Position numbers and translations under genes: made by a program | Notes under the pieces: model-generated | Database searches by the model: none | Told to the model about the DNA's origin: nothing | Seen by the model: the letters and a program-made list of their open reading frames with translations, nothing else | Shown here: one piece after another, positions 9,221 to 20,659 of the stretch | Layout: every line of letters starts with the position of its first letter | Numbering within the stretch: the first letter of the stretch is position 1 | Assembly (NCBI GenBank): GCA_003184365.1 | Contig: NKYR01000102.1 | Location: forward strand, 4,921 to 68,920 | DNA: 64,000 nucleotides | Reading direction: 5' to 3' | Origin: Evernia prunastri | Taxonomy: Eukaryota; Ascomycota; Lecanoromycetes; Lecanorales; Parmeliaceae

Positions 9221-10159
9221 ATGAAAAATTTTCTAATGACATACAACACATACAAATTCCTTCCTCTAAACAATACGCTGAATGCAATAAACAACATACC
9301 CAAGCCTAATTTTCTTGTATATCTTGCATTAAAAAGTGAAACATCAGGTCTAACTAATATTTATAATAGCTCTACTGACATGTTAAACGTGTTTAATACT
9401 AGGTTAAAAAAAGACGAGACACAAAAAGTAAAGTTAGAAAATAACTATAATTATATAGGGAGACCTAGACACTATCCACCTGCAAATAAGGAGTGATTTA
9501 ATAGTATATACGTATATAATAATAACACAATTAAGTTATTACCCACTATAGACAAAGTTACACTTAAACTAGTAAAAAGTTATTTTAACTTTTATAGCCG
9601 TAAACTAGAGAAAAAGATAAAATCTCGACGTTTGCGTATAAGAGGTAGAAGGTTATCAACTAATAGGATACTAATTAGCAGAGCAGAATTGAAACATACA
9701 AGTGACAAAGTGGTTGTTACTATATATGTTTATAACAGACAAAAAGAATATTATTTTAATAAAATAATTAGGATAGCCACAATAGATAATCTTCTTCCTA
9801 ATAAAATTAAAATAAAAATAATAAAAAAAAAAAGCTTAAAGATTATATCGAGAGTTAAAAAGCAAAAAAAAATAGTTTGAAATACGCTTGGTTTATTTTC
9901 TTTAAAGAAAATAAAGGCACTTAATAATAAGTTTAAAAATTATGAGACGAGTTATATGAAACACTATGTTGCCAGGTCTCTACGTAAGGAAATGCTGCTT
10001 ATTTATCTTTTACAATTAGTATCTTTTAATGAATCTAAATTTGAAAAAAGATATCTTTTACCTTTAACTAGCTTAGTAAAAAAGGTCTATAATAAAAAAG
10101 TAGAATTTAATCTTGTAAATCTAAAATATCTATACCTTAACAGCTATATTTTTTCAGAA
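9221..10159 (+). CDS. rps3: rps3, 5' part, ribosomal protein S3
   Basis: A single frame with TGA as Trp (for example 9494-9496) runs from ATG 9221 to the contig end. The 5' half of fungal mitochondrial Rps3 is Lys/Asn-rich and poorly conserved; identity comes from the continuous C-terminal part at 10161-11575. An 11-A run near 9811-9821 keeps this copy in frame while the overlapping contig has 9 As and breaks. Rps3 is a small-subunit protein of the mitoribosome, here free-standing and not inside an rnl intron. Confidence 0.85.
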
Positions 10160-10160
10160 N

Positions 10161-11575
10161 AAACATCAGGTCTAACTAATATTTATAATAGCTCTACTGA
10201 CATGTTAAACGTGTTTAATACTAGGTTAAAAAAAGACAAGACACAAAAAGTAAAGTTAGAAAATAACTATAATTATATAGGGAGACCTAGACACTATCCA
10301 CCTGCAAATAAGGAGTGATTTAATAGTATATACGTATATAATAATAACACAATTAAGTTATTACCCACTATAGACAAAGTTACACTTAAACTAGTAAAAA
10401 GTTATTTTAACTTTTATAGCCGTAAACTAGAGAAAAAGATAAAATCTCGACGTTTGCGTATAAGAGGTAGAAGGTTAACAACTAATAGGATACTAATTAG
10501 CAGAGCAGAATTGAAACATACAAGTGACAAAGTGGTTGTTACTATATATGTTTATAACAGACAAAAAGAATATTATTTTAATAAAATAATTAGGATAGCC
10601 ACAATAGATAATCTTCTTCCTAATAAAATTAAAATAAAAATAATAAAAAAAAAGCTTAAAGATTATATCGAGAGTTAAAAAGCAAAAAAAAATAGTTTGA
10701 AATACGCTTGGTTTATTTTCTTTAAAGAAAATAAAGGCACTTAATAATAAGTTTAAAAATTATGAGACGAGTTATATGAAACACTATGTTGCCAGGTCTC
10801 TACGTAAGGAAATGCTGCTTATTTATCTTTTACAATTAGTATCTTTTAATGAATCTAAATTTGAAAAAAGATATCTTTTACCTTTAACTAGCTTAGTAAA
10901 AAGGTCTATAATAAAAAAGTAGAATTTAATCTTGTAAATCTAAAATATCTATACCTTAACAGCTATATTTTTTCAGAAACTTTAGTTACAAAATTAAGAA
11001 ATAGAAATAACAGGTTATTAAGAGTATTAAGAACTTCTTTATTAATGTTTAAATTACCCTCTATTGACAGATCAGCTTTATACGAAGAAATTTATAACAG
11101 GAAAAGAAAGCTTCAAAATTTAAAAGTTGATAATACAACGGATAATCTTATAAGTTTGAAATCCAATACTAAATCACAATTTAGTGATCTATTGGAACGA
11201 TCCTTGTTAAATACGGATCCTAAAGATTCTATATATAAACTAAAAGATTTTAAATTATATCGACCTCTAGATTTAGTCTATTGTAATTATCCATTATTTC
11301 TAGTAAACTCCATTTTAAAATCTATTAGAAATAAAACTGTAAGTGGTATAAGGTTAGAGGTAGCGGGCAGATTAACTAGACGTAATACAGCCGCTAGATC
11401 TCTATTTAAACTTAGGTATAAAGGTAACATAAAAAACATGGATTCTTCTTATAAAGGTTTATCGGCAGTTCTTCTAAGAGGTTATGCAAAATCCAATTTA
11501 CAATATACTAAATTAAAATCTAGAATACGTATTGGATCTTTTGGTCTAAAAGGATGGGTAAGTAGTAGCAGTTAA
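10161..11575 (+). CDS. rps3: rps3, 3' part (frame broken by homopolymers in its first 750 bp)
   Basis: It overlaps 9340-10159 and carries the gene to TAA 11573-11575. The C-terminal domain shows VSGIRLEVAGRLTRRNTAARS, YKGLSAVLLRGYAKSNLQYT and SRIRIGSFGLKGWVSS, the diagnostic Rps3/Var1 KH-like C-terminus. Two A-runs (9 versus 11 As, 5 versus 6 As) shift the frame between about 10650 and 10905; net change is three bases. Taking the other contig at those sites gives one open product of about 780 residues. Confidence 0.9.
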
Positions 11576-11830
11576 ATAGTTGGCTTATCTATAAAACAAA
11601 TGTATCGCATCTAATTTTTTTTTTACAATTATGGCGACCCCTCCCTCAATATAGAAAGCAAATAAAAATGATGAAATAGTCTGAACCATCTTGTGAAAGC
11701 TGGATACAAGGGATAAATAACCCTTGTGATAACATAAGTTGTAACAAAACTTTATTATAATTACAAAAATAAAATAAACTCTTGATAGAAATACATGCCA
11801 ATTGACCATTATTAAGCATGAATAATTTTA
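11576..11830 (+). other. rps3 3' spacer
   Basis: AT-rich sequence with no gene. The minus-strand open frame 11585-11809 has no recognisable features and is treated as chance. The region recurs at 12237-12490 and 13056-13310 through contig overlap. Confidence 0.5.
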
Positions 11831-11831
11831 N

Positions 11832-12236
11832 AAATCACAATTTAGTGATCTATTGGAACGATCCTTGTTAAATACGGATCCTAAAGATTCTATATATAAA
11901 CTAAAAGATTTTAAATTATATCGACCTCTAGATTTAGTCTATTGTAATTATCCATTATTTCTAGTAAACACCATTTTAAAATCTATTAGAAATAAAACTG
12001 TAAGTGGTATAAGGTTAGAGGTAGCGGGCAGATTAACTAGACGTAATACAGCCGCTAGATCTCTATTTAAACTTAGGTATAAAGGTAACATAAAAAACAT
12101 GGATTCTTCTTATAAAGGTTTATCGGCAGTTCTTCTAAGAGGTTATGCGAAATCCAATTTACAATATACTAAATTAAAATCTAGAATACGTATTGGATCT
12201 TTTGGTCTAAAAGGATGGGTAAGTAGTAGCAGTTAA
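11832..12236 (+). CDS. rps3: Overlap copy of the rps3 3' end
   Basis: Repeats 11171-11575 with a Ser/Thr difference (TNTILKS) and a synonymous change; TAA at 12234-12236. It is not an extra gene. Confidence 0.85.
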   Translation, partial: KSQFSDLLERSLLNTDPKDSIYKLKDFKLYRPLDLVYCNYPLFLVNTILKSIRNKTVSGIRLEVAGRLTRRNTAARSLFKLRYKGNIKNMDSSYKGLSAVLLRGYAKSNLQYTKLKSRIRIGSFGLKGWVSSSS

Positions 12237-12514
12237 ATAGTTGGCTTATCTATAAAACAAATGTATCGCATCTAATTTTTTTTTACAATTATGGCGACCC
12301 CTCCCTCAATATAGAAAGCAAATAAAAATGATGAAATAGTCTGAACCATCTTGTGAAAGCTGGATACAAGGGATAAATAACCCTTGTGATAACATAAGTT
12401 GTATCAAAACTTTATTATAATTACAAAAATAAAATAAACTCTTGATAGAAATACATGCCAATTGACCATTATTAAGCATGAATAATTTTACTATTGTTTT
12501 CGTTCTGGGTTTAG

Positions 12515-12628
12515 TTGCTTGCGCATCGCTTGCTTGCGCATCGCATGCGAAGCATTGCTATACTTCTTTGCTCATCATTTCTCTTCTTTTCTTCTTTTCA
12601 AAGAAAAGATGAAAAGATGATAGCAAAA
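12515..12628 (+). repeat. Hairpin-family element cluster downstream of rps3
   Basis: GCTTGCGCATCG is repeated, followed by CATGCGAAGCATTGCTA, a pyrimidine-rich arm and a complementary GAAAAGATGAAAAGATGATAGCA arm around TTCTTTTCAAAGAAAAGA. Overlap copy at 13345-13458. Confidence 0.7.
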
Positions 12629-12790
12629 CTTGGCGTCTTATATCATTGAACTTGTAATAGTTTAAGTATATATTATAGGTTTATATGTGTATGTGCTATA
12701 AAAACAATAAACAATAAATAATATCAATGCAATAATATGACAAGCCCCTTAACTTACATCTCATAGCTTTTTGCTCATGAAATTATGTTN

Positions 12791-13055
12791 CATTTTAAAA
12801 TCTATTAGAAATAAAACTGTAAGTGGTATAAGGTTAGAGGTAGCGGGCAGATTAACTAGACGTAATACAGCCGCTAGATCTCTATTTAAACTTAGGTATA
12901 AAGGTAACATAAAAAACATGGATTCTTCTTATAAAGGTTTATCGGCAGTTCTTCTAAGAGGTTATGCAAAATCCAATTTACAATATACTAAATTAAAATC
13001 TAGAATACGTATTGGATCTTTTGGTCTAAAAGGATGGGTAAGTAGTAGCAGTTAA
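12791..13055 (+). CDS. rps3: Third overlap copy of the rps3 C-terminus
   Basis: Repeats 11311-11575 and ends with TAA 13053-13055. This contig continues into the nad4 leader, so it fixes the order rps3 then nad4. Confidence 0.85.
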
Positions 13056-13766
13056 ATAGTTGGCTTATCTATAAAACAAATGTATCGCATCTAATTTTTT
13101 TTTTACAATTATGGCGACCCCTCCCTCAATATAGAAAGCAAATAAAAATGATGAAATAGTCTGAACCATCTTGTGAAAGCTGGATACAAGGGATAAATAA
13201 CCCTTGTGATAACATAAGTTGTAACTAAACTTTATTATAATTACAAAAATAAAATAAACTCTTGATAGAAATACATGCCAATTGACCATTATTAAGCATG
13301 AATAATTTTACTATTGTTTTCGTTCTGGGTTTAGTTGCTTGCGCATCGCTTGCTTGCGCATCGCATGCGAAGCATTGCTATACTTCTTTGCTCATCATTT
13401 CTCTTCTTTTCTTCTTTTCAAAGAAAAGATGAAAAGATGATAGCAAAACTTGGCGTCTTATATCATTGAACTTGTAATAGTTTAAGTATATATTATAGGT
13501 TTATATGTGTATGTGCTATAAAAACAATAAACAATAAATAATATCAATGCAATAATATGACAAGCCCCTTAACTTACATCTCATAGCTTTTTGCTCATGA
13601 AATTATGTTTAGATTGCTGTGGTAATATTATATATACTTAAAAATTGGATCTTATAGTAGATCATGTTATATAAAGCCAAATACACGTGTAATTGTCTCA
13701 TGTATGCTAGGGCTATTCATATTTTGGTTTTATTAGAAAAACATTATTATGTATAGATGTGATGCT

Positions 13767-13797
<31 letters not shown>

Positions 13798-13891
13798 TAA
13801 CAAAATATATAAGCTACACATGATATATGACCTGTTTTATTAGATAAAAAAGCGGATTGTGTGGTAAATTTATTTCAGTTTTTTCTTTTTC
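13056..13891 (+). other. Spacer rps3-nad4
   Basis: It contains the hairpin cluster copy (13345-13458), an AGCA/AGCAAGCA microsatellite preceded by GATGCTC (13761-13797), and the segment 13605-13690 that recurs in the decayed nad4 duplicate at 8330. No further gene is seen. Confidence 0.6.
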
Positions 13892-15397
13892 ATGATAATA
13901 ATTATTTTGTTATTTATACCTTTAATAGGTGTGTTTCTTATATCTACAAAGATGTACCGTAATAAAACTATAACAATTACGGACGTTGATATTAATGCAG
14001 TATCGGATTGAAGCGATAGACAACTTAAGTATATTGCTTTACAAACATCTATATGTACTTTATTTGTTTCTTTAATTATTTTTGCATTATTTGATTTTAG
14101 TACTAACCAATTTTAGTTTGTGCAAGAATACCACGAAATAAGCTATTTTAATTTTTATTTAGGAGTGGATGGCTTATCTATATATTTTGTTTTACTTACA
14201 ACGATAATAATGCCTGTTTCATTATTGTCAAACTGAACATCCATATCACATAATCTAAAAACATTTCTAATAACAATTCTGTTATTAGAAACGCTGTTAT
14301 TATCAGTGTTTTTAGTGCTAGATATTTTATTATTCTAAATATTTTTTGAAAGTATTCTACCGCCTCTATTTATATTGATAGGATCATTTGGTTCAAGTAA
14401 CAGGGTAAGAGCAAGTTTTTATTTATTTCTATATACACTTTTAGGTTCCTTGTTTTTATTATTATCTATTGTTACAATGTCTTCAATAACAGGAACTACT
14501 GATTTTGATGCTCTATATAAAACAAATTTTAATTATTATACTCAGCTATTTTTATTTATCGGTATTTTTATAGCTTTTGCAGTTAAAACACCAACTATTT
14601 TCTTGAACACTTGATTATTAAAAGCTCATGTTGAATCACCTTTAAGTGGTAGTATTATATTGGCCGGAATAGTGTTAGAATTAAGTTTATATGGTATACT
14701 TCGCTTAATACTACCTCTACTGCCAAAAGCTTATATAAACTGCACTTTTTTAATTTATTTAATTGGTGTTATTACAATTGTCTATGCCAGCATCAGCACA
14801 TTAAGAACTATTGATGTTAAAGAGCTTATTGCTTATTCATCTGTTTCACATGCTGCAGTATACCTTATGGGTGTTTTCAGTAATACAATACAAGGTATAG
14901 AAGGTGGGATAGCATTAGGGTTAGCTCATGGATTTGTTTCTTCAGGACTCTTTATTTGCGCTGGGGGTGTATTATATGACAGATCTTCTACTAGATTAAT
15001 AACCTATTACAGAGGTATAGCTCAAATGATGCCTATTTTTTCTGTTATTTTATTTATCTTGTGTTTAGGTAATTGTGGTGTACCTCTTACTTTAAACTTT
15101 GTTGGTGAATTCTTATCGCTATATGGAGCATTTGAAAGATTACCTATATTGGGTGCTTTAGCTAGTTCTTCTATTATTTTTTCGGCTGCTTATACTATAT
15201 ATATGTTTAATAGAATAGCATTTGCTGGCTCATATTCTAAATTCTTTATTGTAAATATATCTGATCTTAATAAACGTGAATTTTATATTTTATTAACCTT
15301 GGTTTTATTTACAATAGCCTTAGGTATATATCCCGCCCCTGTGCTAGATGGTTTACATTATACAGTAACAACTCTAATTTATTCTGTCCCTTGCTAA
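13892..15397 (+). CDS. nad4: nad4, NADH dehydrogenase subunit 4 (two in-frame stops as written)
   Basis: ATG 13892 to TAA 15395-15397, about 501 codons. It shows YLGVDGLSIYFVLLT, WLLKAHVESPLSGSIILAGIVLELSLYGILR, SVSHAAVYLMG, GLAHGFVSSGLFICAGGVLYDR and LTLNFVGEFLSLYGAF, the hallmarks of the antiporter-like Nad4 of complex I. In-frame TAG 14114-14116 sits where Gln (CAG) is expected (NQFxFVQEYHEI), and TAA 14336-14338 where Tyr (TAT) is expected (LLFxIFFES). Only this one contig covers them. A comparable TAT/TAA conflict between two nad2 contigs shows such errors occur in this assembly, so I favour error over pseudogene. Confidence 0.9.
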
Positions 15398-15772
15398 ACA
15401 CCCCTTTAAACCTATAATATTCTTAATTCGTTTATATACTATTGATAAAACTATAAACTATAGTTATTGTTTTAGCCTTCTAATCATTAAATATACAATA
15501 GTTAAAGAAACAAATTGTTTAAATATATAAGGTTATGTTTAGGAGTTTTAATAAACCAATTTTATTCTGGTTTTCTTCTCATTTTTTGCATGCTCATCTT
15601 TTCAAAAAAGAGAAAATGATAAAAATAATAAGAAAACTAAAGATTGTTTAAAAAGCTAAAACACCACATACACAATAGCTAGTAAAAGGTGTATACTTGG
15701 TATTAACAAAACTTTATTGAAAAAACAGAACTTTAAAACACTATCTGACTATAGTTATTTTTAGATACTAAT
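15398..15772 (+). other. Spacer after nad4
   Basis: AT-rich, with a hairpin-family element near 15580-15630 (TTTTTGCATGCTCATCTTTTC arm). A segment near 15655-15705 (AAACACCACATACACAA, GTAAAAGGTGTATA) resembles sequence following the nad4 fragment at 8560-8605. No gene. Confidence 0.45.
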
Positions 15773-16078
15773 TTAGTAACAGCCTTTTCTAGAAAAGTTT
15801 CAGTCTAGTGTAATATCTTCTATATTGCTTATATTAACATAAGCTTGATGATAGTTTATAGTTGATTCTGTTCTAAAAGTATCTATAGACTTACCTTGAT
15901 ATAATTTTATAAAGTCGTTTTCTGTTAGCCTGTTACTATTAACTCTTTTAGCCTTTATTATAGTTGAAGCATATTCTAATATAAAACAACAAGTTTTACT
16001 AATTGGCCATTTTCCTAAACTATTCCCATAAGGATAATTACAATAATATATAACAATACTTGCTAACTTCTTTATAGT
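15773..16078 (-). CDS. Minus-strand ORF remnant, unrecognised
   Basis: The frame is open for 101 codons with TGA as Trp, from just after a TAA at 16079-16081 to TAA at 15773-15775. The product contains NYPYGNSLGKWPISKTCCFILEY and NSNRLTENDFIKLYQGKS. No ATG is placed near the start, so it may be an internal piece of a longer decayed gene. The overlapping contig repeats it at 16595-16900 with the frame kept open despite two base changes. No known family is recognised. Confidence 0.35.
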
Positions 16079-16594
16079 TTATAACCTTAAAGTTTGGTAT
16101 AAAAAATGCTGATGCTATGTGTCGTTAAGCTACTACATAGGTGTAGGTGTAAGATACTACATATAGTAAGCCTTTCGTTTTTATAAACAAAAAGATAGTT
16201 ACTATGACTCAAGTTAATCTTCAATTCGGTCTTGGCGAAGCTCATGATACTGTGGCATCAGAGTCTGTTGGATAAAACCAACTTTATCATTTTCTTCCTT
16301 TANAATCATTAAATATACAATAGTTAAAGAAACAAATTGTTTAAATATATAAGGTTATGTTTAGGAGTTTTAATAAACCAATTTTATTCTGGTTTTCTTC
16401 TCATTTTTTGCATGCTCATCTTTTCAAAAAAGAGAAAATGATAAAAATAATAAGAAAACTAAAGATTGTTTAAAAAGCTAAAACACCACATACACAATAG
16501 CTAGTAAAAGGTGTATACTTGGTATTAACAAAACTTTATTGAAAAAACAGAACTTTAAAACACTATCTGACTATAGTTATTTTTAGATACTAAT

Positions 16595-16900
16595 TTAGTA
16601 ACAGCCTTTTCTAGAAAAGTTTCAGTCTAGTGTAATATCTTCTATATTGCTTATATTAACATAAGCTTGTTGATAGTTTATAGTTGATTCTGTTCTAAAA
16701 GTATCTATAGACTCACCTTGATATAATTTTATAAAGTCGTTTTCTGTTAGCCTGTTACTATTAACTCTTTTAGCCTTTATTATAGTTGAAGCATATTCTA
16801 ATATAAAACAACAAGTTTTACTAATTGGCCATTTTCCTAAACTATTCCCATAAGGATAATTACAATAATATATAACAATACTTGCTAACTTCTTTATAGT
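16595..16900 (-). CDS. Overlap copy of the minus-strand ORF remnant
   Basis: Same locus as 15773-16078, written again by the contig starting after N16303. Confidence 0.35.
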
Positions 16901-17671
16901 TTATAACCTTAAAGTTTGGTATAAAAAATGCTGATGCTATGTGTCGTTAAGCTACTACATAGGTGTAGGTGTAAGATACTACATATAGTAAGCCTTTCGT
17001 TTTTATAAACAAAAAGATAGTTACTATGACTCAAGTTAATCTTCAATTCGGTCTTGGTGAAGCTCATGATACTGTGGCATCAGAGTCTGTTGGATAAAAC
17101 CAACTTTATCATTTTCTTCCTTTAAAACAGCCCTATACATAGCAATGCATAGCAATGAAGCGTAAATCATTCTTCTTTCTATACTGAAGATTCGCTTTAG
17201 GTCAGACCGACCCTTAAGATGTGAGGTCTGATTTAATCCTCGGTTTTAAACCATTACGGTTTAAACCCCCTTTATTCTATGAATACATGTGATTTTAATT
17301 GAGCTATAGTTAAGCAAATTGAGAGATCTAAAGATAGTTCGACTAGATCTTCTTATCTACTACGAATGTAGATCGATCAAACGCCAAGTCGTAAGTCAGC
17401 AAAAAGATTTTTTATTTTTACCCGTATATTAAAATGGTAAACTATTTTTATATATACGCTATAATCATAATTTACTACAAATTTATTAAAACACTTATAA
17501 AGTCGCTTATATAATGCTCAACTCCTTGCTCATCTTTTCTCTTCTTTTCATCTTTTCTTTGAAAAGAAGTTGAGCATTAGCAAGCAACTAACAAAAAGTA
17601 TTTATAACAGACTTACCAATTTTGCTTTATTACTTTTAAATATATAACTATAACACATATATAAAATTAAA
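16901..17671 (+). other. Spacer upstream of cob
   Basis: No gene is seen. Palindromic AT stretches lie near 17225-17265 (GGTTTTAAACCATTACGGTTTAAACC) and a hairpin-family element at 17512-17586. Confidence 0.5.
17512..17586 (+). repeat. Hairpin-family element upstream of cob
   Basis: It begins AATGCTCAACTCC and ends GTTGAGCATTAGCAAGC. Between the ends a TCATCTTTTC pyrimidine arm and a TTTGAAAAGAAG purine arm can fold on themselves. This is one of the clearest full-length members, with terminal inverted ATGCTCAA/TTGAGCAT. Confidence 0.75.
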
Positions 17672-18064
17672 ATGAGAATCTTTAAAAGTCATCCCTTATT
17701 AAAGTTGGTTAATTCATACGTAATAGACTCTCCACAACCATCAAACATAAGTTTCTTATGAAATTTTGGTTCACTATTAGCCTTTTGTTTAGTAATACAA
17801 ATAATTACAGGGGTAACTCTAGCAATGCACTATAATGCTAATGTTTTAGAAGCATTTAACTCAGTAGAACATATAATGCGTGATGTAAACAATGGATGAT
17901 TACTGAGGTATTTACATTCAAACACAGCATCTGCGTTCTTCTTTATAGTTTATTTACACATAGGTAGAGGATTATACTACGGGTCATACAAAGCTCCTAG
18001 AACATTAGTTTGAACAATAGGTACAGTTATATTTATATTAATGATTGCTACAGCCTTCCTGGGT
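17672..18064 (+). CDS. cob: cob exon 1, cytochrome b
   Basis: 131 codons from ATG 17672 (MRIFKSHPLLKLVNSYVIDSP) to ATAFLG. It contains GSLLAFCLVIQIITGVTLAMHY, with the first heme-ligand region around RYLHSNTASAFFF and HIGRGLYYGSY. TGA encodes Trp at conserved sites. The exon ends in T before YVLPYGQMS, a known cob intron site. Cytochrome b is the quinol-oxidising core of complex III. Confidence 0.95.
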
Positions 18065-18480
18065 TTTTTAAATAGCCCAAAATGGTATAAATTAAATATA
18101 AAAAATAAAATAAATAACAACAATAAAAAACAGTGAAAAAAAGAAGTAAATTCTAAACAAGTCATGTCCTGTATAGGTTTTGTCTCAACAAGCAAAAAAT
18201 TAAGTACTATGTCTACTATATCCTTTTCCGGTAAAGGCGGTGTAAAACATTTCTCTATTTCTTCTAGGTCATTAAGTATGATGCTCAACTTCTTTTCAAA
18301 GAAAAGATGAAAAGAAGAGAAAAGATGAGCAAGCAACCCAAAACAATTAGATGATAATAATTTTCCACAAGAGTATTATAAAGATGTTACAGATTTTCTG
18401 AATGGGTATAACCTTAAACCTGTACACGTTTATGAAAGTTTAAATGAAAAGTCAACTCAAAATAAAGTGTTAAACTAACA
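18065..18480 (+). pseudogene. N-terminal part of the cob intron 1 ORF, interrupted by a hairpin element
   Basis: The frame continues from exon 1 as FLNSPKWYKLNIKNK and SFSGKGGVKHFSISSRSLS, is interrupted by the hairpin element at 18280-18336, and resumes in another frame as LDDNNFPQEYYKDVTDFLNGYNL. It then changes frame again at about 18470 into the GIY-YIG domain. The hairpin adds a frameshift and stop, so the fused ORF is broken here. Confidence 0.55.
18280..18336 (+). repeat. Hairpin-family element inside the cob intron ORF
   Basis: GATGCTCAACTTC, then TCTTTTCAAAGAAAAGATGA, then AAAGATGAGCAAGCAA. Sequence on both sides reads as one ORF lineage, so the element looks inserted. Confidence 0.75.
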
Positions 18481-18482
18481 AC

Positions 18483-19181
18483 ATAGCCGGTGTATATCTA
18501 ATTTTAAATAAAATTAACTTAAGCTGTTACGTAGGATCTGCTTCCACAAACAAATTCAACGCTAGATTTCGCAAGCATCTATTTAATTTTACTGGAAGCA
18601 AGATAGTAAAAGCTGCAGTAAAAAAGTATGGGATAAACAATTTTGCTTTTATGTTATTGCATGTATTTCCTAAAGTTGTTACTAAAGAAAACAATAAGGA
18701 ACTGCTAAACTTAAAGGATTCTTATTTGAAATCTTTATTACCTGATTATAATATAGTGACTGAAGCTGGAAACACTTTTGGCTATAAGCACTCCGAAATA
18801 ACCAGAATAAAAATGGTAGAAAACTATAGTCCAGAACGCCGTTTAATAATAGGTGATTTAAATAGAGGTAAAATAATGAGTGAGTTGGCTCCGCCACCAC
18901 CTCCACACAGGGCAAATACTAAAGCAGCTGCTTTAACTCGTAAAAAGCCTGTATACTCCAAAAAAAGCTTAGTTAACAAGGCAAAATCTTCTAAACCCAT
19001 AATACTGTACAATTTAGATAGAACGGTATATGGTGAATACCCTAGTATTACGGCAGGAGCTGAATCGTTAAGCTGTAGTGTAAAAACTATATGAAGAGCT
19101 ATGAACACACCTAAAAAAATACTAAAAAAACGTTTAATTGTTAAATTTTTAACCAGCGAAGCAGATAAAATTACATATTAA
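18483..19181 (+). CDS. GIY-YIG homing endonuclease of cob intron 1
   Basis: Starts near AGVYLILNKINLSCYVGSAS, the GIY-YIG core, followed by NARFRKHL, KAAVKKYGINNFAFMLLHVF, and LKDSYLKSLLPDYNIVTEAGNTFGYKHSEITR, the usual C-terminal DNA-binding (NUMOD) region. A Pro-run (ELAPPPPPH) and a second NUMOD-like block (SKPIILYNLDRTVYGEYPSITAGAESL) follow. TAA is at 19179-19181. The SEAD insert (13-bp word) lies at 19154-19166 near the C-terminus. It may be active only if made separately, since the upstream fused frame is broken. Confidence 0.8.
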
Positions 19182-19681
19182 CCTGAATTGTTTATTTAAT
19201 TGCTCTTTTTCTACAAATTTAATTGTTGTTCATTTAATAGTTATTTAATTTAAACCATAGTCCCATTAGCACAAATTTTTATGCAATTTTATAAAAAAAA
19301 ATAAAAATTAAAGTGGAATAGCCCGACAGGGTTATTTAAGAAATATATTTATTTCTTAGGCGATATTGGTGGTACGATCAAAGAACTTTTAATATTGGTA
19401 TATAGTGTAAAGTTAACTATATAACCGGCTATATTATCATGTTAGAGATCGTCGGTTATTATAATGACCGCGACAGACTGGGTCACTGATGGGTGTCTGA
19501 AATGATGCTTAATGCACAGTCGGAGTATTTAGTTGTCATAGACTAATAGAATATACGAATTCAAAGTTATTCTAGCTTTTTATAAATAACTTACAGTTTA
19601 TATTAAGTATATTTGTACGTTTTACCTTATGGCCAAATGTCATTATGAGGTGCTACAGTTATAACTAGCCTTATGAGTGCN

Positions 19682-20052
19682 TATAGTGACTGAAGCTGGA
19701 AACACTTTTGGCTATAAGCACTCCGAAATAACCAGAATAAAAATGGTAGAAAACTATAGTCCAGAACGCCGTTTAATAATAGGTGATTTAAATAGAGGTA
19801 AAATAATGAGTGAGTTGGCTCCGCCACCACCTCCACACAGGGCAAATACTAAAGCAGCTGCTTTAACTCGTAAAAAGCCTGTATACTCCAAAAAAAGCTT
19901 AGTTAACAAGGCAAAATCTTCTAAACCCATAATACTGTACAATTTAGATAGAACGGTATATGGTGAATACCCTAGTATTACGGCAGGAGCTGAATCGTTA
20001 AGCTGTAGTGTAAAAACTATATGAAGAGCTATGAACACACCTAAAAAAAATA
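19682..20052 (+). CDS. Overlap copy of the GIY-YIG C-terminal part
   Basis: Repeats 18753 onward. An A-run near 20042-20050 has one extra A compared with 19112-19119 and would break the last 30 codons in this copy. Confidence 0.75.
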
Positions 20053-20546
20053 CTAAAAAAACGTTTAATTGTTAAATTTTTAACCAGCGAAGCAGATAAA
20101 ATTACATATTAACCTGAATTGTTTATTTAATTGCTCTTTTTCTACAAATTTAATTGTTGTTCATTTAATAGTTATTTAATTTAAACCATAGTCCCATTAG
20201 TACAAATTTTTATGCAATTTTATAAAAAAAAATAAAAATTAAAGTGGAATAGCCCGACAGGGTTATTTAAGAAATATATTTATTTCTTAGGCGATATTGG
20301 TGGTACGATCAAAGAACTTTTAATATTGGTATATAGTGTAAAGTTAACTATATAACCGGCTATATTATCATGTTAGAGATCGTCGGTTATTATAATGACC
20401 GCGACAGACTTGGTCACTGATGGGTGTCTGAAATGATGCTTAATGCACAGTCGGAGTATTTAGTTGTCATAGACTAATAGAATATACGAATTCAAAGTTA
20501 TTCTAGCTTTTTATAAATAACTTACAGTTTATATTAAGTATATTTG

Positions 20547-20659
20547 TACGTTTTACCTTATGGCCAAATGTCATTATGAGGTGCTACAGTTATAACTAGC
20601 CTTATGAGTGCCATACCTTGACTTGGACAAGACATAGTTGAGTTTCTGTGAGGTGGCTT
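20547..20659 (+). CDS. cob: cob exon 2
   Basis: Encodes YVLPYGQMSLWGATVITSLMSAIPWLGQDIVEFLWGG, the conserved cytochrome b Qo-region loop. It begins after G20546 and ends with TT of the Phe codon in GGFSVNNAT. The 113-nt length leaves phase 2, matched by exon 3. A truncated overlap copy lies at 19617-19680. Confidence 0.92.

Larger units (their letters stand above)
18065..20546 (+). other. cob: Group I intron 1 of cob
   Basis: Lies between FLG and YVLPYGQMS. The catalytic core is at 19310-19545: CCCGACAGGGTT, GGCGATATTGG, GACAGACTGGGTCACTGATGG and the partner GCTTAATGCACAGTCGG. It ends in G20546. A contig overlap across N19681 inflates the length by about 930 bp; the core is repeated at 20240-20475. 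The same core type occurs in the cox2 intron at 24980. Confidence 0.75.

Noticed and set aside
9340..13055. Three or four tandem copies of rps3
   Set aside because: Copies start or stop exactly at Ns, nest within each other and differ by a few bases or homopolymer lengths; contig overlap explains them.
11585..13289. Repeated 74-residue minus-strand ORF after rps3
   Set aside because: AT-rich spacer; repeated only because the contig is repeated; no motif.
13761..13797. CRISPR-like array from AGCAAGCA repeats
   Set aside because: Simple 4-bp microsatellite with no spacers; mitochondria lack CRISPR.
18682..20038. Minus-strand ORFs opposite the GIY-YIG gene
   Set aside because: They are antisense shadows of a clear endonuclease on the plus strand.
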